Assembly (NCBI GenBank): GCA_015501055.1
Contig: JADNYV010000038.1
Span: forward strand, 124,001-188,000
Reading direction: 5' to 3'
DNA from: Mucidula mucida
Lineage: Eukaryota > Basidiomycota > Agaricomycetes > Agaricales > Physalacriaceae
Length of the DNA: 64,000 bases
Shown here piece by piece: positions 1 to 11,086 of the stretch; position 1 is the stretch's first letter, and every line of letters starts with the position of its first letter. The notes under the pieces were generated by a model that saw only the letters and a list, made by a program, of their open reading frames with translations, was not told the origin of the DNA and did not search any database. The position numbers and the translations under genes are program-made.

Positions 1-45
1 AAGAAAGGTTCAGCGAAAAACAAGAAAACTAAGTGAAAGCACATA

Positions 46-860
46 CTAGTTTTTACACTGCCGGAACGCTTCCGCCTTCTTCAATTCATCGAGAAGCTCT
101 GCTCCATCCTTATACTGTGTGAAAAAACACTTTCCGACGATTGAGCCAAAGCACTTATTGAGCCCATCATCATCGAGCGTGTCGAAATCTTTGTGTTCAT
201 GCTTATTGCTTGCCTGGGCCTGCTCATCCAAATTCGGTAGGAGACCGACCGACCAGGGAAAGCGATTCATCAAAAGCGCATAGAGGATAACGCCAAATCC
301 AAAAATGTCAGGATATGTGGGTGTCCTTCCGAAATATCGTCTTGGCCATGCGAAAATGGGAGGGGGCAAGTCGTGAAGGAATGCTTATCAGGCGGGTTGA
401 CGACAGAGAAGGCAAAATCAGCAAGAACGACATGGAAATCCTCTGTGACAAGGACGTTACGGAAATGGGCGTCCGCCCAGATGATTGACTTGCTATGGAG
501 GTGAGCGAGTCCTTCTGCAATTTCGATTGCCCATTGGATACGTAGAGACAGCGGAGGGCTCTTCTCAAGAAGGTATGTCCACAAGTCGCCGAGGGGGTGA
601 TACTGGAGGCTGATACACTCGTTGTAGTCTGCGAGCCCAAGAAAGGCTACGATGCGGGGATGAGGAGTGACTGCTTTGTACACTTCCAACTCGCGTGACG
701 ATACAGGTTTGAAAAACGTGCCTAGCAGCAGAGCTACTGAGTAAGTGACGCCCCAAATATCAAGAAAGGACTGACCACTGTCTGCATCGAAATACCCAGG
801 TTCAAGATCAGGAAACTGGTCACTGGATTCGGAGTCGCTCGAGCTCTGTGAGCCGAACAT
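46..860 (-). pseudogene. Protein-kinase-like gene, copy A (frameshifted)
   Basis: Two exons, ATG at 860; 54-bp intron at 722-775, phase 1, joining ..DADSG to TFFKPVSS. The protein-kinase fold is recognisable: an HRD-loop equivalent WADAHFRN keeps the catalytic Asp and metal-binding Asn but has His for the usual Lys; ADFAFSV stands for the DFG segment (Asp kept, Gly lost); DIFGFGVILYALL matches the helix-F region. No clear Gly-rich loop or VAIK lysine is seen, so the fold may be inactive or atypical. Compared with the paralogue at 62540-63396, one base is missing in the C-rich run near 363-373, so the reading frame breaks between SFTTCP and the PIFAWP segment that continues to a stop at 46. 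I infer a pseudogene; a base-call error in the C run is the alternative. The product was presumably a cytosolic kinase-like protein. Confidence 0.72.
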
Positions 861-1440
861 GGAGGTCGACGATGAATCGATGAAGACAGATGGTTTTGAA
901 GTCCGACGTCTTGCCGCTCTTTGCCGAATGCTGACTCAGGCGCATCCATGAAATCGAATCTCTCGTTTGTGGTGGCACAGTCGAGGTTGCTCGCACTTTC
1001 AGCAAGTCGTCACGTATGAAAGCTACCGTATATTTGCGAGTATCTCTACTCAGGTGATTTTGGCCACACCTCCGAGATGACGGCCGATGTCCATCCGCTT
1101 CATTTCTTAGTCTATCAACACCCCAGCCTTTTGCCGACCACAACTCATCAGAGCTTTCAACATCGAGGCGCGGCAGCAAGCGGAAGTCGACTGGCGGCCA
1201 AGCCGGTAGGCCTGGTACTAAACGTGCTGCGACTGGAACGGCTACCAACAAAAATTGTCCACCTTCGCTTTTTCCAAGTACGGGCCCGTCATCTGCCTAT
1301 GAACATCCTGATACATGTCCCCTCAACTAGATACTCAACACTTTCATGCCGCAACAAGTCAGAATGCAGATAGCCGTGCTAGCGATGTCTGGTGGTAGTC
1401 CTGTAACCGAACCCTCAAACGTGCCAAGTCAACAATATCG
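861..1440. other. Intergenic, no gene seen
   Basis: Upstream region of kinase-like copy A. Open frames here are short, overlap on both strands and show no recognisable domain. No TATA box or repeat boundary could be fixed. Confidence 0.4.
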
Positions 1441-1445
1441 TCGAC

Positions 1446-3408
1446 TTGTCACTTTATTTGGTCGGTAACGAGACTAGTCCGGTGCTTTATCCAGCCAGTG
1501 TTCGATCTGGTGCCATGTCCTCGCCCCAGTGTCGAGAACTTGAAGCTTTCCAAGACGCGTCCGACGGAACGCGTGTGGCTTGTCGTTTGTGCCCCTCTCT
1601 ATATCTTCATTCCGTGGTTCCGAGTTTTCCTAATGCGGAAGACTATCTCCATTGGAAGAATAGCAGTGGTTGTATAACAAGGATCCTCAAGCACTTGCAG
1701 GATGACCACCATCGCGTGTGGTCCGAGACGTGTCGTGTCGAACACGTGAAACATGCCAATACATTTGGCGATGACAAAGTAGGCTCTTCGGACATGCCTA
1801 GAGTATATAGCCCCAACGACTTCAGCATGGAAGGGCTTCAGGAACGCATGGTTAGAGTCTTTGTGGCGGCAGATCTTGTAAGATTCCTTTTGCTCTATTT
1901 ACTTCACTAGCCATTGAATCTCATTGATACCATTGAGTTTCGGGATTTATTGCTCTTTGCATTGGTATCGGGTGGCCTTTTGAATGAAGCTCTACCGCAT
2001 TGCCAGTCTCTCATAAAGTTGATCTTCCAAGTTTTTGGGCATCAGTGCACATCAAAATAGTATTGCAGACCTCGTGGTATGGCTTCTCTCTTTTTCTTAT
2101 TTTGAAGTTGCCAAGTCTTGCATGTAGCACACCATTAGTCACATTGCCTGGACATCCAATATGTGGACTTGAGGGATCCTGCAAGGTTATATGATGATCA
2201 CGGCTCATTTTTTGACTCTCAAAAATGGCCAGTTGACACTGCAATCTTGTCTTGTGGCTTTTTGCTATGTTCCCGCTGCTCATAATGCATGCAGTATGGC
2301 AAAGGTTTTTCTACAAGTTCTTAATGAGCTGAAGGTTTTGCACTGTGTCAGTCAATTCTGCTCCTATTCTGTTGTGTGTAACTGAATTCACTTTAGGTTT
2401 CCGCCATCACTCTCGACAATGCCTTCGACAATGGAACTATGATGGCTAAGGATCAGCACGGGTACTCCCGCGGGTATCCGGACCACGGACCGTACCCGTA
2501 CCCGCACAGATGGGTTAGTCCACAACCCGCCGGGTCACGGGTACCCGCGGGGCTCACCATGTCAAAATGGGCGAAATATATATATACTTGGTACCAGTAC
2601 TACATCTCCTCATCGGAGGATACAAATACCATCTCAACATCATGAAGTGAACTGCCAATATTATCAAAACCATCCGGCAAATCAACATCAACAAGGTTCT
2701 TCTCCGTCGTGCTCGGCTTGACTGCACCATCCTTCGTTATGATGGCAAGATCATTGTCGTGGATCAAGCCTTTCAACGACCAGTCACCAACGCACATCAA
2801 TGCCCGTATGAACTGGGCACTGAGTCAGTTACGTTCCCAGTCGATGAGACGGCGTCCTCGGCTGAAGACATGTTCTACAACGACAGACGTTGCTAAACGA
2901 ACCCATTAGTTGCTTCAGTGCATGACCACTAGTTTAGAGGGCGGGTTAGGTGCGGGTACCACGGGTTTGCCCAAATTGGGAAGGACCAACCCGTACCCGT
3001 ACCCGTGCACGGGAAAACCCATGACCCGCGCCGAACCCGCCGACCCGTGCTGATCCTTAATGATGGCTGCAATTAAGCGGATTCTCAAGAAGCGCAGAAT
3101 TAATTTTGATAAGGATGCTAATCATGTATGTACATGTCAACATATTGTTGGTCAACATGCACTCATTGTATAGTGACTAGCTGCTTTTTGCATTGCATCA
3201 ATCTTGCTGTCAAAGCGGATTTTGATAATCTGACAGTTATCAATGCTGATGACAAGGAGTTAAATGGTTGTGATCTTAAACTTGATGAGCATTTTGAGGA
3301 CTTGACTCTGGATGCCGGTTATCAATGGGAGCTTGAGCAGGATATCATTGCAAAAGTCCGCAAGCTTGTTGCCGCATGTTGTGCTAGCGGACTTGTCAGG
3401 AAAGACTA
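1446..3408 (+). pseudogene. hAT-superfamily transposase, decayed and split by a MITE
   Basis: Pieces of one hAT transposase read in order on this strand. First comes a BED-like zinc-finger region around 1575-1720 (CRLC, then HLQDDHH), then FSMEGLQERMVR, then EFRDLLLFALVSG near 1940-1975, and a segment with MMITAHFLTLKNGQL near 2191-2240. The catalytic-core motif SAITLDNAFDNGTM follows (2403-2443), and the hallmark FLHCINLAVKADFD lies at 3199-3240. The MITE at 2447-3059 separates the last two motifs; removing it with one copy of its 8-bp duplication restores continuity. Further stops and uncertain introns remain. The C-terminal hAT dimerisation domain is not recognisable downstream. In an active element this enzyme would cut and paste DNA in the nucleus. 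Terminal repeats of this outer element were not found. Confidence 0.75.
2447..3059. mobile_element. Non-autonomous hAT MITE (613 bp) inside the hAT gene
   Basis: Both ends carry the same 17-bp terminal inverted repeat, TAAGGATCAGCACGGGT. It is flanked by a perfect 8-bp direct duplication ATGATGGC (2439-2446 and 3060-3067), the hAT signature. Each end has a dense array of short GC-rich subterminal repeats of the type CGGGTAC / ACCCGT over about 100 bp. No transposase is encoded. The perfect ends and duplication suggest a fairly recent insertion. Confidence 0.93.
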
Positions 3409-5012
3409 GCAAATATAATAACGGAAGGAAACAAGAAAGGCCGGTGGCTTGACAATGAGAACCAAACAGAGACATTACATATCCTAGCGCTTCTTTGCAA
3501 TGTTTTGTTTTTCACTCTGTGCAGGAGCTTGGTTCTGCCAAAACGACACTCATTCTGTCTATTATTCTTCCTTTCTTTAAGAAGCTGCTGCTTAGTGCTC
3601 AATCTTTGAATACTTCCGGACAGGATGCCAAACCTTGTATGTGTCATTAGAGGATCTCTGCAAAAGCTTCAAAAGTACAACAACCTCATTTATTACAATC
3701 CTGTCTACAGGCTAGCAATGTATAAGTTACTAGCCAGCTTTAATTCATCCGTTAACTGACAATCTTAATAGTTATTAACCACCAATCTAAGTTCACTGGG
3801 ATTAATGTGAATGGCTCTCTCAAGGAAGTATAGCAAGCCCGGAAATAAATTAAGGAAGCAGTACATGGAATTTCCTTGCCAATGATATAACCACTGTTTA
3901 ATTTCTGCATCATAGCTGCTTAAATCTTAACGTGCAATCCAACAAAAGGCCAAAGCTATAAGTTGAAGGCCCTTCTTGGTGTCATCAGCCAGCACTGCCA
4001 CAACTGCTCAAACTGCAAAAGAAGAGCATCTTGACCGTCTCACTTGTAAATTCTCCTCAAACTCATTGTTGACCTTCTAATTTTCTCAATTCCCAATTCT
4101 TTCCAAATTAAAAAGTCTTCTGAAAATCAGAGTTGTGCGAAACAAGAGGCTGATGAAGATGTGGTGAATCTTGAGTTTAATTGCTGGGTCCAGAATTCTG
4201 ATTGACATCAAAGTCAAAGACTACAACATCCTCCATTAGTGGCAGATATCACTTATTGACCGAGTTGCTGATGTACATTGCACAAATATGTGTGTGTTGT
4301 AGTCTGTTTTTGTTGGCTGATTGATGAAGAACTCTGAGAAGGTGAACATTTGGTATACTGGTGTCTTCAAAATTGATGCATGTGTCTAAATGAGTTTTTT
4401 ACTATAAATTCTATGAGCTATGGTACTTTTGCTATATTCTCCACCCAGATATTAACCTTCCACATTGCTAGCTTCCTTCTCAATGGGATAAAGAGAAGGA
4501 TGTGTCCAGGATGTGTCTTCAAAGATGGTATTGACCCGTGACTGTCTTTAGCCTGAAGCCCAAATTTCTGTTTATTGGCCTTAAAGTGTCTCAATGCAAC
4601 TAAGATTACATTTGTTGTGGTGTAGAAGATATTGAGAGGAATATAGCTTTCATTGAGATGAATGTTGCATGTAGACCAAGTGTAGACAAAGCCTTCCAAA
4701 TAAAGGGAACTTCCCTTTGAGGTTATCCTGTTAAGCCAGAATTAAACTACTCAGTGTGCATGAAGAATGTTTGCAGCTTCATATGTAGGCTATGGAAGAG
4801 TAGAGTAGGTACATTGATCCTGTGTCACGAATCACCTCTATTTTGTTGCCTCCATCCCGGTCCATTTCATTATTATGTTAAAACCACACTCTTCCATCAT
4901 TATGTAGGCTCAAAGCAGATTCTTTTCATTTGGTAAAATGTATAACTAACAGGGGACTATCAAATGAAGAATGGATGAGAAGTGCATGTTAAATTGTTGA
5001 ACTTCAGATGAA
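3409..5012. other. Decayed repeat DNA, no gene
   Basis: AT-rich sequence following the hAT remnant. Short open frames occur on both strands but none carries a recognisable domain. It may hold the tail of the hAT element up to about 3650. Nothing else can be supported. Confidence 0.4.
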
Positions 5013-5017
5013 TTTTT

Positions 5018-5542
5018 TGTTATAAATTGCCATATTTTCACATTTTCACATCTCATTATGTCTTATCCGGGCTTGTCTTATCAACAAACTGTTTCATCAT
5101 CTGTTTTGTCACCAATCATACTCCTTTTCATTACCAAAGCTGTACTCATGTCCGACACATGCCAAACACACGGATGACATCATACATGCCGATACCTCAT
5201 GGACTTCCTATTGTATACACACCACCGACACTTGTAGCACACATGGTCGTTTTAGTATTATTACTTACATGCAGTTATTACCCGTATTTAATGGTTTCAC
5301 GAACTAGTAGCATACAACACTGGGCCAAGGGCGTGGAGCTATCCCTAGTGGAAACACATACAAACAAGGAGTCCCAAACACAGACCTACTAGTATATAAG
5401 CAGTAGCGTAGCATTGTTGTACTTTAGTTCCGATCTCGTTTATACACCTGGCCTAGCCTAGTTCTACAAATGCGAACACTTTCTTCCTTTAGTTCTTGCT
5501 GTGGTACCTGATTTAGTCTTGTGGCTTAGTCAGTCACTAACA
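5018..5542 (+). repeat. Left LTR of gypsy element (525 bp)
   Basis: Starts TGTTATAAATTGCC and ends CAGTCACTAACA, with the standard TG..CA termini. It carries a TATA-like TATATAAG at about 5393-5400. It is directly followed at 5543 by minus-strand integrase sequence instead of a primer-binding site. Confidence 0.9.
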
Positions 5543-8126
5543 GCAGCCGGCTTTGTGCAATGTGACATTGTAACTTGGCATTTTTGACACCCTTCTACAT
5601 ATTCGCGGACATCTCGGCTGATTCCTGGCCACCAATAGGTGCATGTAATCAGCTCGAGAGTCTTGTATCGTCCGGGATGCCCTGCAAGCTGTGCGTTGTG
5701 ATGCATTCCAATAACTCTTTCCCGCAATTCCTTGTCCTTTGGTATGTAAATACAATCCTTCCATATAATAAGTCCATTTTCCTTCTCTTCCCATCCTTTT
5801 TCTTTGTTTTCTAATGCTTTTTGTACGTATCTGTCCTTGTTTCCTTTTCTTAGTTTGATTTTGTTAAGTAATTCGTCCTCCGGTGTAGCTACTGTATATA
5901 AAGAAAATTGAATTTGTGATATAAAAAACTCCGGTTTTAGCAAAACAATGTTTTTGTTATCTTTTTCCCCCTTCTCAAGGCCTGTCATCCGTGACAAGGC
6001 ATCAGCTTTTCTCATCATCCTGCCTGGCTTATGTATCATCTATATGTCATATTCCGCCAACTCCGTGACCCATTGCGCCTGCCTCCGGTTCAACTTCTAC
6101 GGCTTCCGGAAGTACTGAAGGTTTTGATGATTGGTAAAAACTTCCACCATCTCCGTTGCTCCTAGAAGATACTGCCTCCAGTCATCAATTGAGTCCATGA
6201 TGGCCATTATTTCCTTGTCGTAGATCTCGTAGTTGTGTTCAACTTCATTTAACGCGCAAGATTGGAAAGCCACTGGTCTCCATTTGCCTTCGACAAACTG
6301 GGATAGAACAGCCCTGTTGGCATAGTTCGAGGAATCCGCCTCAACTCAAAACTTGCCGTTGTCGCGTGGTACAATTAGAACGGGTTCTTTCGTCATCCTC
6401 CGTTTCAACTCCTCAAACGCCTCATGCTGCTCCTCTCCCCAAACCCATTCGCCCTTCCCGGTTAGCAATGTCAACGGCTTTGCTACTCCCGCAAATCCCC
6501 AAATGAAACATCGGTAGAAATTGCAGAAGCCCAAGAACGACTGTACTTCCTTCTTCTTCGTCGGCTCCCTCCATTCCTTCACTACGGCCACTTTTGCCGG
6601 ATCCATCTTCACTTCTCCTCCTCCAACAATAACTCCTAAGTAATCTACAGTATGTGCTTCAAAACTACATTTCTCGGGTTTTAAATACAACTTATTTACT
6701 CGTAATATCTCCAATACCTTTCGTACAATGTGTCTGTGCTCCTCCAATGTGTTTGTAAAGATAAGTATGTCATCTAAGTATACTATAACATGCCCCTCAT
6801 CAATCAATTCCTTCAGAATGTGATTCATGAACGATTGGAACGTTGCCGGCGAGTTTGTAAGTCCGAAGAACATGACTGAGGGCTCAAACAGGCCTCGGTT
6901 TGTTCTAAACACCGCTTTCCACTCATCACCTTCTTTGATCCGGATGTTATTGTAACCGCATCAGACATCCATCTCTGTGAAACACTTTGCTCCCTTCAGC
7001 TTGTCGATAAGTTCTTGGATCAACGGTAAGGGGTATCGGTTTTTGATCGTCATGTCATTCAATTTCCGATAATCCTGCACTGGCCGAAGGCTTCCGTCCT
7101 TCTTTTTGACAAAGAAGAATGGTGACGCCATGGGTGAGATCAATGGCCGTATGTGTCCTGTGCATATGTTTTCCTCCAAGAACTCGTCTAATGCCTTCTG
7201 CTCAGATGGACTAAGGGGATAGACCTTGCAGTCAACCAGTTTGGAACCAGGCATAAGTTCTATTGCATGATCCCAGGGTCTTCGCTCCGGTAACTTGTCA
7301 AAGTCCGCCTTGCTAAATACATTGGAAAATTCCTCAATATAAGGTGCAGCAGCAGATGAAGGCTGTTGTGATCTCAGTGTTTCACCGCTTTTGCGATAGT
7401 TGTCCCAGTCCATCCAAAACAACCGCTCTCCCTCCTCCAGCTTCTCTTCTACATCTTCTCCTTCATCTTCTGGTAAGTCATACTCGGGTAGATAGCCGCA
7501 ACGGTCTGGGCATCAATCAAAAGTCAATGTGGATTCCGTCCAGTTGATCATGGGGTTGTGATATCATAGCCAATCTAGCCCCAAAAAGATACTTGTTTTG
7601 CCAAGATTGGTAACAGCCAACTCAATCTTTTCTGCGTGATCACCGATCTTCATCCGGACCTCCACAAAACCTTTGATTGCCCCTCCCTCATTTAGGGTTC
7701 CATCCGCATTGTAGACAGGAAGCTTGACCGGTAACCCTTGATCGGGAGTCCGTTCCTTTCGACGAATTCTTTATTGACATAAGAACCTGTTGCTCCGCTG
7801 TCAAGAAGGGCACTCGTTTCCCATTCAGAGCCTGTGTGTACGCTCTCTATGGTTACTTGGAGTTTCATGTCCTGCCCCTTTGTTCCCCGGATATACTTCC
7901 TCGACTTTTTTAACTCCGTCACAACTTCCACCACAGCTTCCCTTGTCAGCGCTCTGATCGCCATCACCTTCTCTTCCGTTGCTTCTCTCTCTCTCCGCTC
8001 CGGCATCCATGCTCTCAGAATTCCCACAGCTCTCAGCACTTTGTCCTCTCTCAGCCTTTGTGCAACCCATTCAGGCGTGTTTGGTTTGTATCTTTCTTTC
8101 GCAGGTTTTGGTGGTAAAATCGTCAA
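5543..8126 (-). pseudogene. Ty3/gypsy pol polyprotein (PR-RT-RH-IN), broken
   Basis: Read right to left: an aspartic protease with LLDSGATGSYV (about 7780-7810); then, after a frame break near 7692, a reverse transcriptase with FFVKKKDGSLRPVQDYRKLN and the active-site YLDDIL (about 6770-6790). RNase H begins VEADSSNYANRAVLSQ (about 6300-6345), and the integrase zinc-binding region ends YVEGCQKCQ (about 5570-5590). The integrase is cut off at the left LTR. In-frame stops lie at 6961-6963 (after EMDV), 6346-6348 and about 6097-6099. Most can be derived from Arg CGA or Gln CAG by a C-to-T change. No functional product is expected. Confidence 0.88.
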
Positions 8127-8309
8127 TGATATTTTAGATGCCTTAGTACCAGTACTATAAATAGATTCTACATCCTGATAATTCTTCCCTTGGCGACTGC
8201 TCCAGCAGGACTGCGTCTACTGCGGGAGCTTTGCAAAACCCAACTCTTTGGCCAGCTTCCTCTTCTCCTCGTCATTCATTTTGGTCCATAGAGACCGAAT
8301 CGTCTGGGA

Positions 8310-9131
8310 TCAACCTTTTTTGGGACAGAACCTGCTGACATGGCCGTGTTCACCACAGCTGAAGCAGAGTCCTCTTCGATGTGCGTTGTCGATGTCCATC
8401 GGCCTGCCGGCTCCTCCATAGGTAACACTGGTGGCATCTTGTCGTGTGATCGGCGTTGGGGATGGGTGCATAGGATTGGCTCTTGATGTAGCCGCCTGCG
8501 GAGCTTGGGGCCAGGACTGCATGCCGGACCTCTTGCTCGCTGTTTGCCTTCTCCACAGCTGATCAATCTGAATAATCTGTGCCTTCCAATCCTTGTATTT
8601 CACTGGCAACCCATCTCGGCTGCCATAGATCTGGTTGATGATCTTCTCGTTGACATTGGTCTCGAGAAGGCGTACGACATATGTGTCATCCTTCGAGTAT
8701 TCCGCCTGAGTAAGCAGGACCTCGAACTTCTGGAAGAAATCTTGAGCGGTGTCTTGCCCCTGGCGCAACCGCTCGATCTGATCTTGCACATCTCGCGCGA
8801 GGTTGGAGTCCACAAATCGCTCCTTCAAATTCTTCTTGAACTCAGTCGAAGAGACTGTCCATTCCTCTTCTTCCTCGGCGATGTTCTGATCCGAGTAGTT
8901 CTGAACCCATGCATCAACATAATCTCCTCGGATACAGGAGAGAACAACATTGATCCTTTTGGAGTCAGATGTGAGGTTGTTCTTCTTGTCACAGATGTAT
9001 GTGAACATCAATCGCCACCAGCTCTTGTACTTGGACTTGTCCCCGTCATAGTCATAAGGCTTGTTGACAAGGGATCGGCCTTTGGTTTTGACATTGGCGT
9101 GATGAGCGGTTTTGGGTGCTTCGTTGGACAT
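8310..9131 (-). CDS. Ty3/gypsy Gag
   Basis: A 273-aa open frame starting MSNEAPKTAHHANVKTKG. It has a typical Ty3-type Gag body (YDGDKSKYKSWWRLMFTYI; DVQDQIERLRQGQDTAQDFF) and a CCHC zinc knuckle CFSCGEHGHVSRFC near the end, for binding element RNA in virus-like particles. The frame ends at a TGA right after KKG. In-frame coding continues beyond it (SQTIRSLWTKMNDEEK), so the original Gag was about 35 residues longer and the stop is probably a mutated CGA. Pol follows downstream on the same strand. Confidence 0.85.
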   Translation of the reverse strand: MSNEAPKTAHHANVKTKGRSLVNKPYDYDGDKSKYKSWWRLMFTYICDKKNNLTSDSKRINVVLSCIRGDYVDAWVQNYSDQNIAEEEEEWTVSSTEFKKNLKERFVDSNLARDVQDQIERLRQGQDTAQDFFQKFEVLLTQAEYSKDDTYVVRLLETNVNEKIINQIYGSRDGLPVKYKDWKAQIIQIDQLWRRQTASKRSGMQSWPQAPQAATSRANPMHPSPTPITRQDATSVTYGGAGRPMDIDNAHRRGLCFSCGEHGHVSRFCPKKG

Positions 9132-9723
9132 GGTGAATCAAGGTGATGAGATCAGAGAGTGAAAGGGTGAAAGTGGGGATATGGGTGATGCAGATTTGGA
9201 TGAAACGGGTGGGGGAATAGAGGTTTGGATGAATAAGGAGGAGTCGCCTAGATCTGAAATAGAATCCAGGACTTGGTAGGGTTGGGAATGATGGTGTGTA
9301 TCGTAAGGTAAGTAAAGTAGGTAGGTATCGTAACTGTCTACACTATTTTACCGACTACTGACTACGTATCTACGGAGCCCAAGAGCTCGTCACAAGTTCG
9401 CAATTGCCCAGCCGACGTCCCTCTGGTGTGAGGTAAGCCGAAGTTTTCCTGGGAACGGGGGTTGACCCGTAAACAGCGCCCACTGAAGTGCAACTGCCAA
9501 AAGTTCGTTCTCGTAAGAGCGGCTACTTCCAGCACCCAAGGCAGTTAACTATTAGCCGGCGCTACTGGGACCAATACACATGTATGCAGATGTGCGCTGG
9601 AATTAGGAATCCGTTGATCTGTAAACAGGAAAGGGGATGGGGGAATGTGCGATGATCAAACAGCAAAGTGCTGATCAACGATCAGGGATGTGTGGTAGGT
9701 GGTAGAAAGTAGTTCTGATCTTC
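9132..9723 (-). other. Gypsy leader between LTR and gag, with putative self-priming site
   Basis: Non-coding leader of the inverted part. The base pairs next to the LTR do not start with TGG, as a tRNA-type primer site would. Instead 9711-9721 (read on the minus strand AGATCAGAACT) is complementary, with one mismatch, to the LTR segment AGTTCCGATCT. That segment lies about 33 nt downstream of the LTR TATA box, where the transcript should begin. This matches the Tf1/sushi self-priming arrangement. Confidence 0.5.
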
Positions 9724-10253
9724 TGTTAGCGACTGACTAAGCCACAAGACTCAACCAGGTACCACAGCAAGAACTAAAGGAGAAAGTGTTTGTGTTCGTA
9801 AGACTGGGCTAGGCCAGGTGTATAAACGAGATCGGAACTAAAGTACAATGATGCTACGCTACTGCTTATATACTAGTAAGTCTGTGTTTGGGACTCCTTG
9901 TCCATACATGTTTCCGCTAGGGTTAACTCCACGCCCTTGGCCCAGTGTTGTATGCTACTAGTTCATGAAACCATTAAATACGAGTGGTAACTGCATGTAA
10001 ATAATAATACTGAAACGACCATGTGTGCTACTAGTGTCGGCGGTGTGTATACAATAGGGAGTCCATAAGGTATCAGCATGTATAATGTCATCCATGTGTT
10101 GGGCGTGTGTCCAACATGAGTACGGCTTTGGTAATAAAAAGGAGTATGATCGGTGACGAAACAGATGATGAAATAGTCTGTTGGTTGATAAGACAAGGCC
10201 TCCGATAAGATATGATAAGATGTGAAAATGTGAAAATATGGCAATTCATAACA
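9724..10253 (-). repeat. Third gypsy LTR, inverted (530 bp)
   Basis: Reverse complement of the two outer LTRs, with both LTR termini intact. Its U5 side faces gag and the leader, as expected for a 5' LTR on the minus strand. Its U3 end abuts chromodomain coding sequence on the opposite strand. Confidence 0.9.
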
Positions 10254-10555
10254 TACGGGGTTTTTCAATACAAGGTTCACTGGAAGGGTTATGGAACACA
10301 CAAGCAAACATGGGAACCGGCATATAATCTTAAAAATGCTGACGAAGCCATTAGTGATTTCCACCAATAGTACCCGAACAAGCCAAAGCCACCTGCACTT
10401 GCTCGAATTGAAATCCCCATATCACAATTTCCATCCCATTTATTCCAACCAATGCCACTACCTAACACCAAAGACACATCCGCCTTGCTTCCTTCTGCCG
10501 CGCTTATGGAGCAACTCTGGCGCAGAATGGAACTTGCGCCTTAAGGAGGGGGTGA
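10254..10555 (+). pseudogene. Chromodomain tail of gypsy pol and polypurine tract
   Basis: Reads YKVHWKGYGTHKQTWEPAYN, the core of an integrase-linked chromodomain, which in chromoviruses steers integration to modified histones. The first part of the domain and the integrase core are missing at the junction. A TAG follows SDFHQ, probably a former CAG. The segment ends in a purine-rich tract (about 10542-10555) directly before the right LTR, the expected plus-strand primer site. Confidence 0.85.
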
Positions 10556-11081
10556 TGTTATGAACCGCCATATTTTCACATTTTCACATCCTATCATATC
10601 TTATCCGGGCTTGTCTTATCAACGGACTGTTTCATCATCTGTTTTGTCACCAATCACACTCCTTTTCATTACCAAAGCCGTACTAATGTTGGATACACGC
10701 CAAACACACGGATGACATCATACATGCCAATACCTCATGGACTTCCTATTATATACACACCATCAACACTCGTAGCACACATGGTTGTTTCAGTGTTATT
10801 ACTTACATGCAGTTACCACCCGTATTTAATGGTTTTACAGACTAGTAGCATACAACATTGGGTCAAGGGCGTGGAGCTATCCCTAGTGGAAACACGTACG
10901 GACAAGGAGTCCCAAACATAGACCTACTAGTATATAAACAGTAGCGTAGCATTGTTGTACTTTAGTTTTAATCTTGTTTATACACCTGGCCTAGCCTAGT
11001 TCTACAAATGCAAACACTTTCTTCCTTTAGTTCTTGCTGTGGTACCTGATTTAGTCTTATGGCTATAGTTAGTTGCTAACA
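10556..11081 (+). repeat. Right LTR of gypsy element (526 bp)
   Basis: Starts TGTTATGAACCGCC and ends GTTGCTAACA, in the same orientation as the left LTR. It is followed by the TTTTT duplication at 11082-11086. Confidence 0.9.
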
Positions 11082-11086
11082 TTTTT

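Larger units (their letters stand above)
5018..11081 (+). mobile_element. Rearranged Ty3/gypsy (chromovirus) insertion with three LTRs
   Basis: A single insertion flanked by 5-bp duplications TTTTT (5013-5017 and 11082-11086). The outer LTRs (5018-5542, 10556-11081) are direct repeats on the + strand. The interior does not follow that orientation: after the left LTR the sequence runs as pol, gag and leader on the minus strand and ends in a third LTR (9724-10253) that is also inverted. Then a short + strand piece holds the chromodomain end of pol, a polypurine tract and the right LTR. The integrase catalytic core is missing. The junctions fall exactly on LTR ends (after 5542 and after 10253). 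An autointegration-type event is a likely cause; nested insertion plus deletion is the alternative. Confidence 0.85.

Noticed and set aside
820..1251. Minus-strand 143-codon frame upstream of kinase-like copy A
   Set aside because: No domain, overlaps the kinase start region, and is open by chance in a region with equally long frames on the other strand.
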